In this document: positions 55,028-64,000 of the stretch, in pieces
How positions within the stretch are numbered: the first letter of the stretch is position 1
Layout: each line of letters opens with the position of its first letter
From: Azospira inquinata
Lineage (GTDB): Bacteria > Pseudomonadota > Gammaproteobacteria > Burkholderiales > Rhodocyclaceae
Length of the DNA stretch: 64,000 bases
NCBI RefSeq assembly: GCF_018905915.1
Contig: NZ_CP064782.1
Location: 1,054,001 to 1,118,000, forward strand
Reading direction: 5' to 3'
Made by a program: the position numbers and the translations under genes
The notes under the pieces: generated by a model
The model's database searches: none
What the model was told of the DNA's origin: nothing
What the model saw: only the letters and a program-made list of their open reading frames with translations

Positions 55028-57115
55028 TCACTTCTCCACGGCCAGCCGGGAAATGTCCGCCACCGCATTGAGCTGGTCGGACAGGGATTGGAGCAGGGCC
55101 AGACGGTTGGCCCGCACCAGGGGCTCGTCCGTCATCACCATGACTTCGTCGAAGAAGCCGTCCACCTCGGCCCGCACGGCGGAGAGGGCCTTCAAGGCGG
55201 CGGTGTAGTCTTCGTTGGCAGTGAAGGACTTGATCTGGGGGGCCAGATGGAGCACCCGCTCGAACAGGGACTTTTCCGCCCCTTCCTGGAAGAGGGCCAC
55301 ATCCGGCTCGCCCACCGGGCCTTCCGCCTTTTTCAGGATATTGCCGATGCGCTTGTTGGCAGCGGCCAGGGCCTGGGCTTCCGGCAGGGTGACGAAGACC
55401 TTCACCGCTTCCAGCTTGGGCACCACCCGGTCGATGCGGGTGGGCTTCTGGGCCAGCACCGCTTCCACCCCATCCTGGGCATAACCCGCGTCCTTCAGGT
55501 AGCCCCGCAGCCGGTCCAGCATGAAGTCCAGCAGATGGTCAGCAAAGTCCCCTTGCAGCACCCCGGGGACGAACCCGGCGGCGGCGTCCTGGATCAATTC
55601 ACCCAGGTCCAGGGGCAGGGGCGTTTCCAGGAGAATGCGCAGCACCCCCAGGGCGGCCCGGCGCAGACCGAAGGGGTCCTTGTCCCCAGTGGGCACCTGA
55701 CCGATGCCGAAAAAGCCCACCAGGGCATCCAGCTTATCCGCCAGGGCCGCGGCGGCGGCCACATTGCCCTGGGGCAAGGCATCCCCGGCAAAGCGGGGCT
55801 GGTAGTGGGCGGCAATGGCTTCCGCCACTTCCGGCGCTTCCCCGTCGTGAAGGGCGTAGTAGCGGCCCATGATGCCTTGCAATTCGGGGAATTCCCCCAC
55901 CATGTCGGTAACCAGGTCCGCCTTGGCCAGACGGGCAGCCCGGGCCGCCAGGGAGGCGTTGCTTTGCAGGCGCACGGCGATTTTCTGGGCCAGGGCTTCG
56001 AGCCGTTCCACCCGTTGCAGCTGGCTGCCCAGCTTGTTGTGGTACACCACCGCCCCCAGCTTTTCCAGGCGGGAGGCCAGGGTGGATTTCCGGTCCTGGT
56101 TGAAGAAGAAGCGGGCGTCCGCCAGCCGGGGCCGCACCACCCGGGCGTTGCCGCCCACGATGTGCTTGGGATCGGCCACCGCCATGTTGGAGACGATGAG
56201 GAACTTGTTGATCAGCTTGCCCTGGGCGTCCAGCAGGGGGAAGTATTTCTGGTTCTGCTGCATGGTGAGGATCAGGCATTCCTGGGGCACTTCCAGGAAT
56301 TCGGGCTCAAATTCCCCCACATAGACCACGGGCCATTCCACCAGGGCCGTCACCTCGTCCAGCAGACCTTCCGCCGGATTAATGGTGGCCTGGAGTTCCC
56401 GGGCCTTGGCATCCAGTTGGGCGGCGATGTTGGCCTTGCGCTGGGCGTAGGAAGCCATGACCTTGCCCTGATTTTCCAGGGTGCTGGCGTAGGCGTCGGC
56501 GGAAGGCAGGGTGATTTCCCCCCGGGAGAGGAAACGGTGGCCCAGGGTGGTCTTCTGGCTGGACAGGCCCAGCACTTCCCCGGGCACCACCCGGTTGCCG
56601 TGGAGCATCACCAGACCATGGACCGGACGCACGAAGAGCACGTCCCGGTCGCCCCAGTGCATGAGCTTGGGGATAGGCAGCTTTTTCAGGGCGTCGGCCA
56701 CGATACCGGCCAGCACCTCGTCCAGCTTGGCCCCCTTTACGGTGGCCTGGTAGTAGAAGGTTTCCGACTTACCGTCCACCCGCTTTTCAAAGCTGGGGAT
56801 GGCGCTTTCCGGAATACCCTTAGCCGCCAGCTTTTTCAGCAGGGCGGGGGAAGGATTGCCGTTGGCGTCCAGGGCCACGGACACCGGCATGATTTTCTCG
56901 AACACCTGGGCGTCCGGGGCCTGAACCAGGACCTGGGGCACCTGGATGGCCAGGCGGCGGGGGGTGGCGAACCATTCATAGGCGCCCCCGGCGGGGGTCA
57001 GGTTACGGCTGGAAAGTCCGGCATGGACACCGGCAGCGAACACCTCGCCGAGCCGGGCCAGGGCCTTGGGCGGCAGTTCTTCCGTGCGCAGTTCGATGAG
57101 CAGGGTCTGATTCAT
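55028..57115 (-). CDS. glyS: Glycyl-tRNA synthetase beta subunit GlyS
   Basis: The 695-residue protein opens with the family sequence [15 protein letters not shown] and ends in an anticodon-binding domain ([17 protein letters not shown]). It works with GlyQ as an alpha2-beta2 enzyme charging tRNA-Gly. The first ATG is 1 bp past the glyQ stop, so the subunits are made together. No glycine riboswitch or T-box is visible upstream of glyQ. Confidence 0.98.
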   Translation of the reverse strand: MNQTLLIELRTEELPPKALARLGEVFAAGVHAGLSSRNLTPAGGAYEWFATPRRLAIQVPQVLVQAPDAQVFEKIMPVSVALDANGNPSPALLKKLAAKGIPESAIPSFEKRVDGKSETFYYQATVKGAKLDEVLAGIVADALKKLPIPKLMHWGDRDVLFVRPVHGLVMLHGNRVVPGEVLGLSSQKTTLGHRFLSRGEITLPSADAYASTLENQGKVMASYAQRKANIAAQLDAKARELQATINPAEGLLDEVTALVEWPVVYVGEFEPEFLEVPQECLILTMQQNQKYFPLLDAQGKLINKFLIVSNMAVADPKHIVGGNARVVRPRLADARFFFNQDRKSTLASRLEKLGAVVYHNKLGSQLQRVERLEALAQKIAVRLQSNASLAARAARLAKADLVTDMVGEFPELQGIMGRYYALHDGEAPEVAEAIAAHYQPRFAGDALPQGNVAAAAALADKLDALVGFFGIGQVPTGDKDPFGLRRAALGVLRILLETPLPLDLGELIQDAAAGFVPGVLQGDFADHLLDFMLDRLRGYLKDAGYAQDGVEAVLAQKPTRIDRVVPKLEAVKVFVTLPEAQALAAANKRIGNILKKAEGPVGEPDVALFQEGAEKSLFERVLHLAPQIKSFTANEDYTAALKALSAVRAEVDGFFDEVMVMTDEPLVRANRLALLQSLSDQLNAVADISRLAVEK

Positions 57116-57116
57116 G

Positions 57117-58013
57117 TTATTTGCCCTCCCCGGCCCGCACCATGGGGAAACCCAGGGCCTCCCGGGAGTCGTAGTAGGCCTGGGCGACCTGGCGGGCCAG
57201 CGCCCGCACCCGGCCGATATAGGCGGCCCGTTCGGTGACGGAAATGGCGCCCCGGGCGTCCAGGAGATTGAAGGTGTGGGAGCACTTCATGACCATTTCA
57301 AAGCCCGGCAGGGGCAGGCCCGCCTCCATGAGGCGCTTGGCCTCGGCTTCGTATTCGTTGAAATGGCGGAAGAGCATCTCCACGTTGGAATACTCGAAGT
57401 TGTACTTGGACTGTTCCACTTCGTTCTGATGGAACACGTCCCCGTAGGTCACGACCCGGTCGCCGTTTCTCGCCCACACCAGGTCATAGACATTTTCCAC
57501 GCCCTGGAGGTACATGGAGAGCCGCTCCAGGCCGTAGGTGATTTCCCCCAGCACGGGCTTGCAGTCCAGGCCGCCCACCTGCTGGAAGTAGGTGAACTGG
57601 GTCACTTCCATGCCGTCCAACCAGACTTCCCAGCCCAGACCCCAGGCACCCAGGGTGGGGGATTCCCAGTCGTCTTCCACGAAACGCACGTCGTGTTCCT
57701 GGAGATTGATGCCCAGAGCTTCCAGGGACTGGAGATAGAGTTCCTGAATATTGTCGGGAGAGGGTTTGATCACCACCTGATACTGGTAGTAATGCTGAAG
57801 CCGGTTGGGATTTTCCCCGTAGCGGCCGTCCTTGGGACGGCGGGAAGGCTGGACATAGGCGGCAGCCCAGGGTTCGGGGCCCACGGCGTGGAGGAAGGTG
57901 GCGGTGTGGAAAGTGCCCGCGCCCACCTCAATATCGTAAGGCTGGAGCAGCGCGCAGCCCTGCTTGTCCCAGAAATTCTGCAACCGCAGAATGACTTCCT
58001 GAAAAGTTGGCAT
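57117..58013 (-). CDS. glyQ: Glycyl-tRNA synthetase alpha subunit GlyQ
   Basis: The 298-residue subunit has the family features [31 protein letters not shown] and [16 protein letters not shown] in the catalytic core. It forms the aminoacylation site of the heterotetrameric enzyme. It is first of glyQ-glyS-gmhB-plsC, the order common in proteobacteria. The upstream 170 bp to lnt carries no obvious terminator. Confidence 0.98.
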   Translation of the reverse strand: MPTFQEVILRLQNFWDKQGCALLQPYDIEVGAGTFHTATFLHAVGPEPWAAAYVQPSRRPKDGRYGENPNRLQHYYQYQVVIKPSPDNIQELYLQSLEALGINLQEHDVRFVEDDWESPTLGAWGLGWEVWLDGMEVTQFTYFQQVGGLDCKPVLGEITYGLERLSMYLQGVENVYDLVWARNGDRVVTYGDVFHQNEVEQSKYNFEYSNVEMLFRHFNEYEAEAKRLMEAGLPLPGFEMVMKCSHTFNLLDARGAISVTERAAYIGRVRALARQVAQAYYDSREALGFPMVRAGEGK

Positions 58014-58183
58014 GGTTTGCCCGGTGAGATTTGGTGAAACGGAGGATTTTACCTTGTCGGGCCCGGTTTGCCGAACCTAAGCGCCAGCAGGCAGAAACGG
58101 GGCCGAGGAGTCCGCTCACCCCGGGAACGGCGCCGGGGTAGGCTCCGGCCCCATGGGGGCAGGGGCAGGGGCCCCGCCGCCCT

Positions 58184-59683
58184 TTAGCGGGCAGAACCGG
58201 TCGGCCGGTCGCCCCAGCCCAGCACCCCGGGTAGCAGGCAGAGCACGGCCAGTATCAGCATCAGGACATTGCCCCAGCGGGCATAGGGGGTGAGCCCCTG
58301 GTAGCCCTGCACATCCCCCACCAGAGCGCCCCGGGTAAAGGGGGGCAGCTGGTCCTGGACCCGGCCATCCGGGGTGATGATGGCGGTCATGCCCGTATTG
58401 GTGGCCCGCAGCATGGGGCGGCCGTTTTCCATGGCCCGCAGGCGGGAAATTTGCAGGTGCTGGGGCTGGGCCAGGGAACGGCCAAACCAGGCGGTGTTGG
58501 ACATATTCACCAGCAGGGTGGCCCGGGGCAGGGCCTGGCGGATTTCCTCGCCGAAGCCGTCCTCATAGCAGATATCCGGCGCCACCTGCTGCCCGGCCAG
58601 GGCCAGGGGGGGACGCCCCACCTGGCCCGGAGTGAAGTCGGACATGGGCATGTGCATCATGTCCAGGAACCAGGCGAAGCCCGGGGGAATGTATTCGCCG
58701 AAGGGCACCAGATGGGCTTTGTCATAGCGCTGCATGGGGGAAGCCCCCAGGCTCACGGCGCTGTTGGTGTAGCGCTCCCCTTCCCCATACACCACCCCCA
58801 CCAGCACATCCCCCTTCTGGCGATGGACCAGATCCCGCAGGTCGGAGAGAAATTCCGGAGGCAACTGCTGGTAATAGGCGGGCAGCGCCGTTTCCGGCAG
58901 CACGGTGAGTTTGGCCGGGTTTTCCAGCACCAGCCGCAGATAGGATTCCAGGGAATCGTAAAATCGTTCCGGCTGCCACTTCATATCCTGGGCAATATTC
59001 CCCTGGAGCAGGGCCACCCGTACCGGCGCCCCCACGGGATGGACCCAGGGCACCCGGGTCAGGCCATAGCCGCCCCCCAGGATCAGGGCCACGGGCAGAA
59101 GCATGGTCCAGCGCCGGGAAGCCACCACCTCGGCGGCGCAGGCGGCCAGCAGGGCGGTCACCAGGCCCATGCCATAGACCCCCAGCACCGGGGCGAACCC
59201 GGCCAGGGGACTGGGGGGGGTCTGGGAATAGCCGAGACTGAGCCAGGGGAAACCGGTGAGGAACCAGCCCCGGGCCCATTCGGTCAGGGTCCAGAGACCG
59301 GCGAAGGCGAACACCAGAGCCCAGGGTCCCAGCCCCCGGCCCTTCAGGCGCCCCAGGCCCCAGGCGGCCAGGGCGGGGAAAAGGCCCAGATAGGCGCACA
59401 GCAAGGCGCTGGCGAAGGCGGCCATGGGCAGGGCCATGCCACCGAAGTCGTGAAGACTCACGTAAACCCAGGAAACCCCGGCGAGGAAATGGCCAAAGCC
59501 GAAGGTAAAGCCCAGCCAGCCCGCTTCCCGGGGGCTGTCGGCCCGGGACACGAACAGATAGAAACCGGCCCAGGCCAGCCAGGCCAGGGGAAACCAGCCG
59601 AAGGGGGCAAAGGCGGCCACGGCCATGGCACCCAGGCCGCAGGTGGCCACGCTGAAAAATCGACGACGGGGAATGGCAGCCAT
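58184..59683 (-). CDS. lnt: Apolipoprotein N-acyltransferase Lnt
   Basis: ATG 59683 is chosen (499 residues; MAAIPRRRFFS), because the frame further up has no conservation. Six or more membrane helices (residues about 10-220) are followed by a periplasmic nitrilase-like domain with the catalytic Glu (LPETALP), Lys (YDKAHLVPFGEY) and Cys (DICYEDGF). It adds the third acyl chain to outer-membrane lipoproteins. It is last of miaB-phoH-ybeY-corC-lnt. The predicted lipoproteins in this window would be its substrates. Confidence 0.95.
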   Translation of the reverse strand: MAAIPRRRFFSVATCGLGAMAVAAFAPFGWFPLAWLAWAGFYLFVSRADSPREAGWLGFTFGFGHFLAGVSWVYVSLHDFGGMALPMAAFASALLCAYLGLFPALAAWGLGRLKGRGLGPWALVFAFAGLWTLTEWARGWFLTGFPWLSLGYSQTPPSPLAGFAPVLGVYGMGLVTALLAACAAEVVASRRWTMLLPVALILGGGYGLTRVPWVHPVGAPVRVALLQGNIAQDMKWQPERFYDSLESYLRLVLENPAKLTVLPETALPAYYQQLPPEFLSDLRDLVHRQKGDVLVGVVYGEGERYTNSAVSLGASPMQRYDKAHLVPFGEYIPPGFAWFLDMMHMPMSDFTPGQVGRPPLALAGQQVAPDICYEDGFGEEIRQALPRATLLVNMSNTAWFGRSLAQPQHLQISRLRAMENGRPMLRATNTGMTAIITPDGRVQDQLPPFTRGALVGDVQGYQGLTPYARWGNVLMLILAVLCLLPGVLGWGDRPTGSAR

Positions 59684-59816
59684 GAACGGCAACACTCTTC
59701 TGAATTCGGAAAACGTTTGAAAAGGCGGGGAAACCACCGGCCCCGGGTTCCCGGCCACCGGGAGCGCTCCCGCCACTGCGCCCGGCAGGATACCCGGAAG
59801 GGGCCGCCGGGGGAAA

Positions 59817-60665
59817 TCAGGCAGCCGGGGCTTCCGTCCGGGGCAGGCGTTCCACCAGGAGGGTATAGAGGCGCCGGCTGTCCGCCCGCAGCACCTGGAA
59901 TTTCAAGCCCTCCAGCTCCAGCACCTCATTGCGCTTGGGCACCCGGCCCAGGGCGGCCATCACCAGCCCCCCCACCGTATCGCAGCTCTGATCCTCGAAA
60001 TGGGTGCCGAAGGTTTCGTTGAAGGCGTCGATCTCGGTCTGGGCCTTGACTCGGTAGCGGCCGGACTGGTCCTGGAGAATGTTGTCCTTGTCCTCATCGA
60101 AGTCGTATTCGTCTTCGATGTCCCCCACGATCTGTTCCAGCACATCCTCGATGGTCACTAGGCCAGCCACGCCGCCGTATTCGTCCACCACAATAGCCAT
60201 GTGATTGTGGGAGACCCGGAATTCCCGGAGCAGCACGTCCAGACGCTTGGATTCGGGGATAAAGACGGCGGGACGAAGCCAGTCCCGGAGGGCGAAGGCC
60301 GGGTCGCCAAAGGCCCGCAGCAGGTCTTTGGCCAGGAGGATGCCCAGGATGTCGTCCTTGTTGTCCCCTACCACGGGGAAACGGGAGTGGGCGGTGGTAA
60401 TGACCGTGGAAATCAGGGCCGGCAGAGGCTGATCCAGGGTGAGGAAATCCATCTGGGCCCGGGGCACCATCACGTCCCGCACGGCGGTTTCGGAGGCGGC
60501 CAGGGCCCCTTCGATAATGGTCAGGGCGTCCGCGTCGAGCAGGCTGCGCTCGAAGGCGGAATGGAGCAATTCCAGGAGTTGCTCCCGGTCCTCCGGCTCC
60601 CGCAACAGGAGGGAGGACAAGCGTTCAAGAAAAGTGGGTTTGGGGGTACTGGGGGAACTGTCCAT
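59817..60665 (-). CDS. corC: CorC/HlyC-type CBS-domain protein
   Basis: The 282-residue protein has two CBS domains (about residues 60-185, VMVPRAQMDFLTLDQPLPAL and FIPESKRLDVLLREF) and a C-terminal CorC/HlyC transporter-associated domain (about 200-275). It has no membrane helices, like E. coli CorC. A role in magnesium or cobalt efflux is known for the family but not settled. It sits between ybeY and lnt in the conserved operon. Confidence 0.94.
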   Translation of the reverse strand: MDSSPSTPKPTFLERLSSLLLREPEDREQLLELLHSAFERSLLDADALTIIEGALAASETAVRDVMVPRAQMDFLTLDQPLPALISTVITTAHSRFPVVGDNKDDILGILLAKDLLRAFGDPAFALRDWLRPAVFIPESKRLDVLLREFRVSHNHMAIVVDEYGGVAGLVTIEDVLEQIVGDIEDEYDFDEDKDNILQDQSGRYRVKAQTEIDAFNETFGTHFEDQSCDTVGGLVMAALGRVPKRNEVLELEGLKFQVLRADSRRLYTLLVERLPRTEAPAA

Positions 60666-60674
60666 GATGGAGAT

Positions 60675-61184
60675 TTAGCGGCTCTCTGATCGGGGAAGGG
60701 AAGGCGCCTGGTCGGGAGGCTCGCCGCGTTCGGCGGCATAGGGGTCGGGATAGCCCAGGGTGGCCAGGATTTCCCGCTCCCGGCCCTCCATGACTTCGGC
60801 TTCCTGATCGTTTTCGTGGTCGTAGCCCTGTAAATGCAGCATACCATGCACCACCAGGTGGGCGTAGTGAGCCTCCGTGGGGATGCCCTGCTCCGCCGCT
60901 TCCCTGCGCACCACGTCCGGGCTGATGACCAGGTCGCCAAAGACCACCGGCTCCTGGTCATAGGGGAAGGACAGCACATTGGTGGTGTAGTCCTTGCCCC
61001 GATAGTCCCGGTTCAGGTCCCGGCCTTCTTCCGGGGCCACAAAGCGCACCGTAATCTGGCCCCCCTTCATGCCGTCCACATTGAGGGCCGCCCGGGCCCA
61101 GCGGAAAATGGCCGGACGGGCGGGAACGTCCTCGGGGCGGATGACGTATTGCACGGAAAGATTGAGGCGGCGGCTGGGGGTCAC
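60675..61184 (-). CDS. ybeY: Endoribonuclease YbeY
   Basis: The start is GTG 61184, overlapping the phoH stop as GTGA, for 169 residues. The zinc motif [15 protein letters not shown] carries the three His of the family, and VLSFPYD is a conserved strand. YbeY is needed for 16S rRNA 3'-end maturation and ribosome quality control. It is part of the miaB-phoH-ybeY-corC-lnt cluster. Confidence 0.96.
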   Translation of the reverse strand: MTPSRRLNLSVQYVIRPEDVPARPAIFRWARAALNVDGMKGGQITVRFVAPEEGRDLNRDYRGKDYTTNVLSFPYDQEPVVFGDLVISPDVVRREAAEQGIPTEAHYAHLVVHGMLHLQGYDHENDQEAEVMEGREREILATLGYPDPYAAERGEPPDQAPSLPRSESR

Positions 61185-62197
61185 GAGGCTTGCTTCCGGG
61201 TGTGGTCTTCGTAGGCGGAGACGATGCGGGCCACCAGGGGATGGCGCACCACGTCTTCTTTGAGAAACTGGGTAAAGGCGATACCCCGCACGTCCTTGAG
61301 GATCAGGGCCGCTTCCTTGAGGCCGCTGCTGTGGCCCTTGGGTAAATCCACCTGGGTCAGGTCCCCCGTAATCACCGCCTTGGCGCCGATACCGATGCGG
61401 GTCAGGAACATTTTCATCTGTTCCGGCGTGGTGTTCTGGGCTTCGTCCAGGATGATGAAAGCGTGGTTCAGGGTGCGGCCCCGCATAAAGGCCAGGGGGG
61501 CGATTTCAATGGCGCCCTTTTCGTAGAGCCGGGTCACCCGGTCAAAGCCCATGAGGTCGTAAAGGGCGTCGTAGAGGGGGCGCAGATAAGGATCCACCTT
61601 CTGGGCCAGATCCCCGGGGAGAAAACCAAGCCGTTCCCCCGCTTCCACCGCCGGACGGGTAAGGACGATGCGCTCCACCAGATCCCGCTCAAAGGCATCC
61701 ACGGCGCTGGCCACGGCCAGATAGGTCTTGCCCGTGCCCGCCGGGCCAATGCCGAAGGTGATGTCGTGTTCCTGGATGGCTTTCAGGTATTCCACCTGGC
61801 GGGGGGTGCGGCCATGGAGCTCGGTCTTGCGGGTCACCAGGGCGGGGGTGCCCACCGCCGGCGCCGGAGCCGCCGGGGCGGAGAGGCGCCGCACCGGCCG
61901 GTTAAGGATTTCCACCAGCCCCAGCTGCACGTCGTCCACCGTCAGGCCGTCCGCCGCCCGGTCGTAGAAATGGCGCAGGGCCTCCGCCGCTCGGGCGGTG
62001 TGCTCTGCCTCGCCGCGCAGGGTAAAGCGTTCTCCCCGGCGGGCAATGGTCACATCCAGGGCGGTTTCGATCTGGCGCAGGTTTTCGTCCAGGGCGCCGC
62101 AGAGGTTGGACAGCTGGGTGTTGTCCAGGGGGTCGAGAATGACTTCCAGGGGACGGGCCTTGGCCGCCCCCGTTTTGGCGCTGCCACGGGGGCTCAT
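61181..62197 (-). CDS. ybeZ: PhoH-like ATPase YbeZ
   Basis: The 338-residue protein has an N-terminal KH-like domain (about 15-110) and a PhoH ATPase with Walker [12 protein letters not shown] (near residue 153) and Walker [10 protein letters not shown]. It partners YbeY in RNA metabolism. The N-terminus is Lys/Arg-rich and Ala-rich. The start lies 28 bp after the miaB stop and its end overlaps ybeY. Confidence 0.95.
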   Translation of the reverse strand: MSPRGSAKTGAAKARPLEVILDPLDNTQLSNLCGALDENLRQIETALDVTIARRGERFTLRGEAEHTARAAEALRHFYDRAADGLTVDDVQLGLVEILNRPVRRLSAPAAPAPAVGTPALVTRKTELHGRTPRQVEYLKAIQEHDITFGIGPAGTGKTYLAVASAVDAFERDLVERIVLTRPAVEAGERLGFLPGDLAQKVDPYLRPLYDALYDLMGFDRVTRLYEKGAIEIAPLAFMRGRTLNHAFIILDEAQNTTPEQMKMFLTRIGIGAKAVITGDLTQVDLPKGHSSGLKEAALILKDVRGIAFTQFLKEDVVRHPLVARIVSAYEDHTRKQAS

Positions 62198-62225
62198 CGT
62201 CCTTGTTCCTTATCTGTCATGCCGT

Positions 62226-63572
62226 TCAGGCCTCGCGCTCCCGGGTCACAATCTCCCCCCGCAGGGAGTGGGGCAGGGCCGAGGTAATGGCCACTTCCAC
62301 AAAATGGTGGATGAGCCGGGGATTGCCGACGAAATTGACCACCCGGTTGTTGTCCGTGCGCCCCGCCAGCTCCCCTGGATCTTTCTTGGAAACCCCTTCC
62401 ACCAGCACCCGTTGCACCGAGCCCACCATGGTCTGGGAAATGGCCATGGCCTGGGCCTCTATCTGCTTTTGCAGCCGCATCAGGCGCTTTAACTTCACGT
62501 CCTGGGGCGTATCGTCGGCCAGTTCCACCGCCGGCGTGCCCGGGCGGGGGCTGTACACAAAGCTGAAGGAGGTGTCGAAATTCAGCTCCTCAATCAGGCT
62601 CATGGTCTTTTCAAAGTCCGCTTCCGTTTCCCCGGGGAAACCCACGATGAAATCGGAACTCAGGGACAGGTCGGGCCGGGCGGCCCGCAGCTTACGCACC
62701 ACGCTCTTGTATTCCAGGGTGGTGTAGCCCCGCTTCATGGCCGCCAGCACCCGGTCCGCCCCGGCCTGCACGGGCAGGTGGAGGTGGGACACCAGCTTGG
62801 GCACCTTGGCATAGGTTTCAATAAGCCGGGCCGTCATTTCCCGGGGATGGGAAGTGGTGTAGCGGATGCGCTCCACCCCGGGCATGTCGGCGATGTATTC
62901 GATCAGCAGGGCCAAATCCGCCGTTTCCCCTTCCGAGCCGCCCACCTGGCCCCGGTAGGCGTTCACGTTCTGGCCCAGGAGGGTGATTTCCTTGACCCCC
63001 TGCTCCGCCAGCCCGGCCACTTCGGTGAGGATGTCCTCAAAGGGGCGGGATACTTCGCCGCCCCGGGTGTAGGGCACGATGCAGTAGGTGCAGAACTTGG
63101 AGCAGCCTTCCATGATGGAAACGAAGGCGCTGGCCCCTTCCGTCTTGGCCGGGGGCAGGGCATCGAATTTTTCGATTTCCGGAAAGGACACATCCACCGC
63201 CGCCCGGCCCTTGGTACGCCGATCCGCGATCAATTGGGGCAGCCGGTGCAGGGTCTGGGGCCCGAACACCACATCCACGTACGGGGCCCGGGCCACAATG
63301 GCCTCCCCTTCCTGACTGGCCACGCAGCCCCCCACGCCGATCACCAGATCAGGTTTGGATTGCTTCAGGTGGCGCACCCGGCCCAGGTCGTGAAACACCT
63401 TTTCCTGGGCCTTTTCCCGCACGGAACAGGTGTTGAAGAGAATGATATCGGCGTCTTCCGGGTTATCGGTTTTCTCGATCCCGCCCGCCTGGTTAAGCAC
63501 ATCGGCCATCTTGTCCGAGTCGTACTCGTTCATCTGACAGCCAAAGGTTTTGATATAGAGCTTTTTCGCCAC
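62226..63572 (-). CDS. miaB: tRNA-2-methylthio-N6-isopentenyladenosine synthase MiaB
   Basis: The start is GTG 63572 (448 residues). The N-terminal methylthiotransferase domain has three cluster cysteines in FGCQMNE, NTCSVRE and GGCVASQ. The radical-SAM motif is CSKFCTYC (near residue 159), and a C-terminal TRAM domain is present ([10 protein letters not shown]). It adds the methylthio group to i6A37 of tRNA. It begins the miaB-phoH-ybeY-corC-lnt cluster. Confidence 0.97.
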   Translation of the reverse strand: MAKKLYIKTFGCQMNEYDSDKMADVLNQAGGIEKTDNPEDADIILFNTCSVREKAQEKVFHDLGRVRHLKQSKPDLVIGVGGCVASQEGEAIVARAPYVDVVFGPQTLHRLPQLIADRRTKGRAAVDVSFPEIEKFDALPPAKTEGASAFVSIMEGCSKFCTYCIVPYTRGGEVSRPFEDILTEVAGLAEQGVKEITLLGQNVNAYRGQVGGSEGETADLALLIEYIADMPGVERIRYTTSHPREMTARLIETYAKVPKLVSHLHLPVQAGADRVLAAMKRGYTTLEYKSVVRKLRAARPDLSLSSDFIVGFPGETEADFEKTMSLIEELNFDTSFSFVYSPRPGTPAVELADDTPQDVKLKRLMRLQKQIEAQAMAISQTMVGSVQRVLVEGVSKKDPGELAGRTDNNRVVNFVGNPRLIHHFVEVAITSALPHSLRGEIVTREREA

Positions 63573-63627
63573 AGGGTTTCTACACAGAAAGGGAAAAACA
63601 AAGCCGTTGGAACGGGAGCACCGGCCC

Positions 63628-64000
63628 CTAGTTCCAGGTCGCCGTTGCGGCGGTGGTCCGGTTGGAGGGGAGAGGCAGGGGCTGGGGCGGCATCCGCTTC
63701 GGGTCCAGCACCGCCAGTTCCTGGTTGGTCAAAATCCAAATCCGCTGCACATCCCCGTTCATGTCCGTCAAATAACGAACGTACAGGGTGCCGTTCAGAT
63801 TTTGCAGCGCGCCCACCAGCACCAGAAAATTGTTCTGATCCCGGATCACCAGACCCGGCGCCAGGTGGTACGTATATTTGTCGATGGTCACGTAGCCATT
63901 GGCCGGCGCCGACATTTTGCCGAAGGCCGCCGTCACCGGAATGGGGCGCACAATCGTCTGGGCCTGTACCCCCAGACAGCCGCCCCCCAGGGCCAGACAC
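63628..64000 (-). CDS. Partial secreted protein of unknown function (start beyond window)
   Basis: The frame is open to the right edge with a hydrophobic N-terminal stretch ([14 protein letters not shown]), which looks like the second half of a signal peptide, so the start codon lies beyond the window. The mature part (about 110 residues) has alternating strands ([42 protein letters not shown]) and ends in a Pro/Thr-rich tail. A GTG at 63951 is an internal candidate start. I do not recognise a family. Confidence 0.75.
   Translation of the reverse strand, partial: CLALGGGCLGVQAQTIVRPIPVTAAFGKMSAPANGYVTIDKYTYHLAPGLVIRDQNNFLVLVGALQNLNGTLYVRYLTDMNGDVQRIWILTNQELAVLDPKRMPPQPLPLPSNRTTAATATWN

Noticed and set aside
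54908..57238. 776-codon frame antisense to glyS and gmhB
   Set aside because: It is a shadow frame with biased composition and no ribosome site.
57100..58180. Glycine riboswitch or T-box ahead of glyQ or glyA
   Set aside because: No conserved aptamer core or antiterminator could be seen in the leaders.

Overview
The window is a high-GC proteobacterial chromosome segment, dense in short-spaced operons. The gene orders secB-grxC-rhodanese, glyA-nrdR-ribD, glyQ-glyS-gmhB-plsC and miaB-phoH-ybeY-corC-lnt, together with a complete MSHA-type pilus locus, point to a betaproteobacterium, most plausibly of the Rhodocyclales (Azospira/Dechloromonas-like). That placement is inferred from gene order and protein character, not from a search. 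I see no rRNA, tRNA, phage, insertion sequence or CRISPR array.

Region 1 (1-14070, all minus strand) is a mannose-sensitive-haemagglutinin-type type IV pilus locus in the classical order mshE-mshG-mshF-mshB-mshA-(two inserted genes)-mshC-mshD-mshO-mshP-mshQ. MshE carries a tandem c-di-GMP-binding MshEN-type N-terminus. A strong terminator follows the major pilin mshA. Two GT-C-type polytopic membrane proteins, one with TMTC-like motifs and a TPR-like tail, sit between mshA and mshC and are candidates for pilin glycosylation. mshQ, cut by the left edge, is a large secreted protein with a low-complexity beta-rich region, an L-type-lectin-like domain and a DUF6701-like C-terminal region. It is visibly more AT-rich than everything around it.

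Region 2 (14156-43505) is housekeeping: trmL, gpsA, an SH3-domain protein, secB, grxC, a membrane rhodanese with an ArsR-type regulator whose cysteines match the persulfide sensors SqrR/BigR, envC, ctpA, moeB, ribD, nrdR, glyA, a histidine phosphatase, pmbA, yjgA, mogA, a PilZ-domain protein, thyA, pgi, folA, a large basic-amino-acid decarboxylase, dcd, apbC/mrp, metG, a SulP transporter, acylphosphatase, an unknown protein and a 2-Cys peroxiredoxin.

Region 3 (about 43560-45290) is a lower-GC island with two minus-strand genes, each followed by an attC-like palindromic site with integron-type R boxes, but no integrase. It looks like a small integrase-less integron cassette array (CALIN).

Region 4 (45291-64000) returns to core genes: a lipoprotein, an outer-membrane barrel with a CAGCGC N-terminus overlapping a TlpA-like thioredoxin, a WbuC-like cupin, a BamE-like lipoprotein, dnaE, a stand-alone CheY-like receiver, gloA, a YgjP-type metallopeptidase, plsC, gmhB with an unusual Lys/Glu/Asp/Pro tail, glyS, glyQ, lnt, corC, ybeY, phoH/ybeZ, miaB and a partial secreted protein at the right edge. 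No stretch over 300 bases lacks a gene. The longest gaps (36402-36680, 43506-43789, 44997-45290, 51801-52038, 40053-40255) hold terminators, an attC-like site or nothing I recognise.
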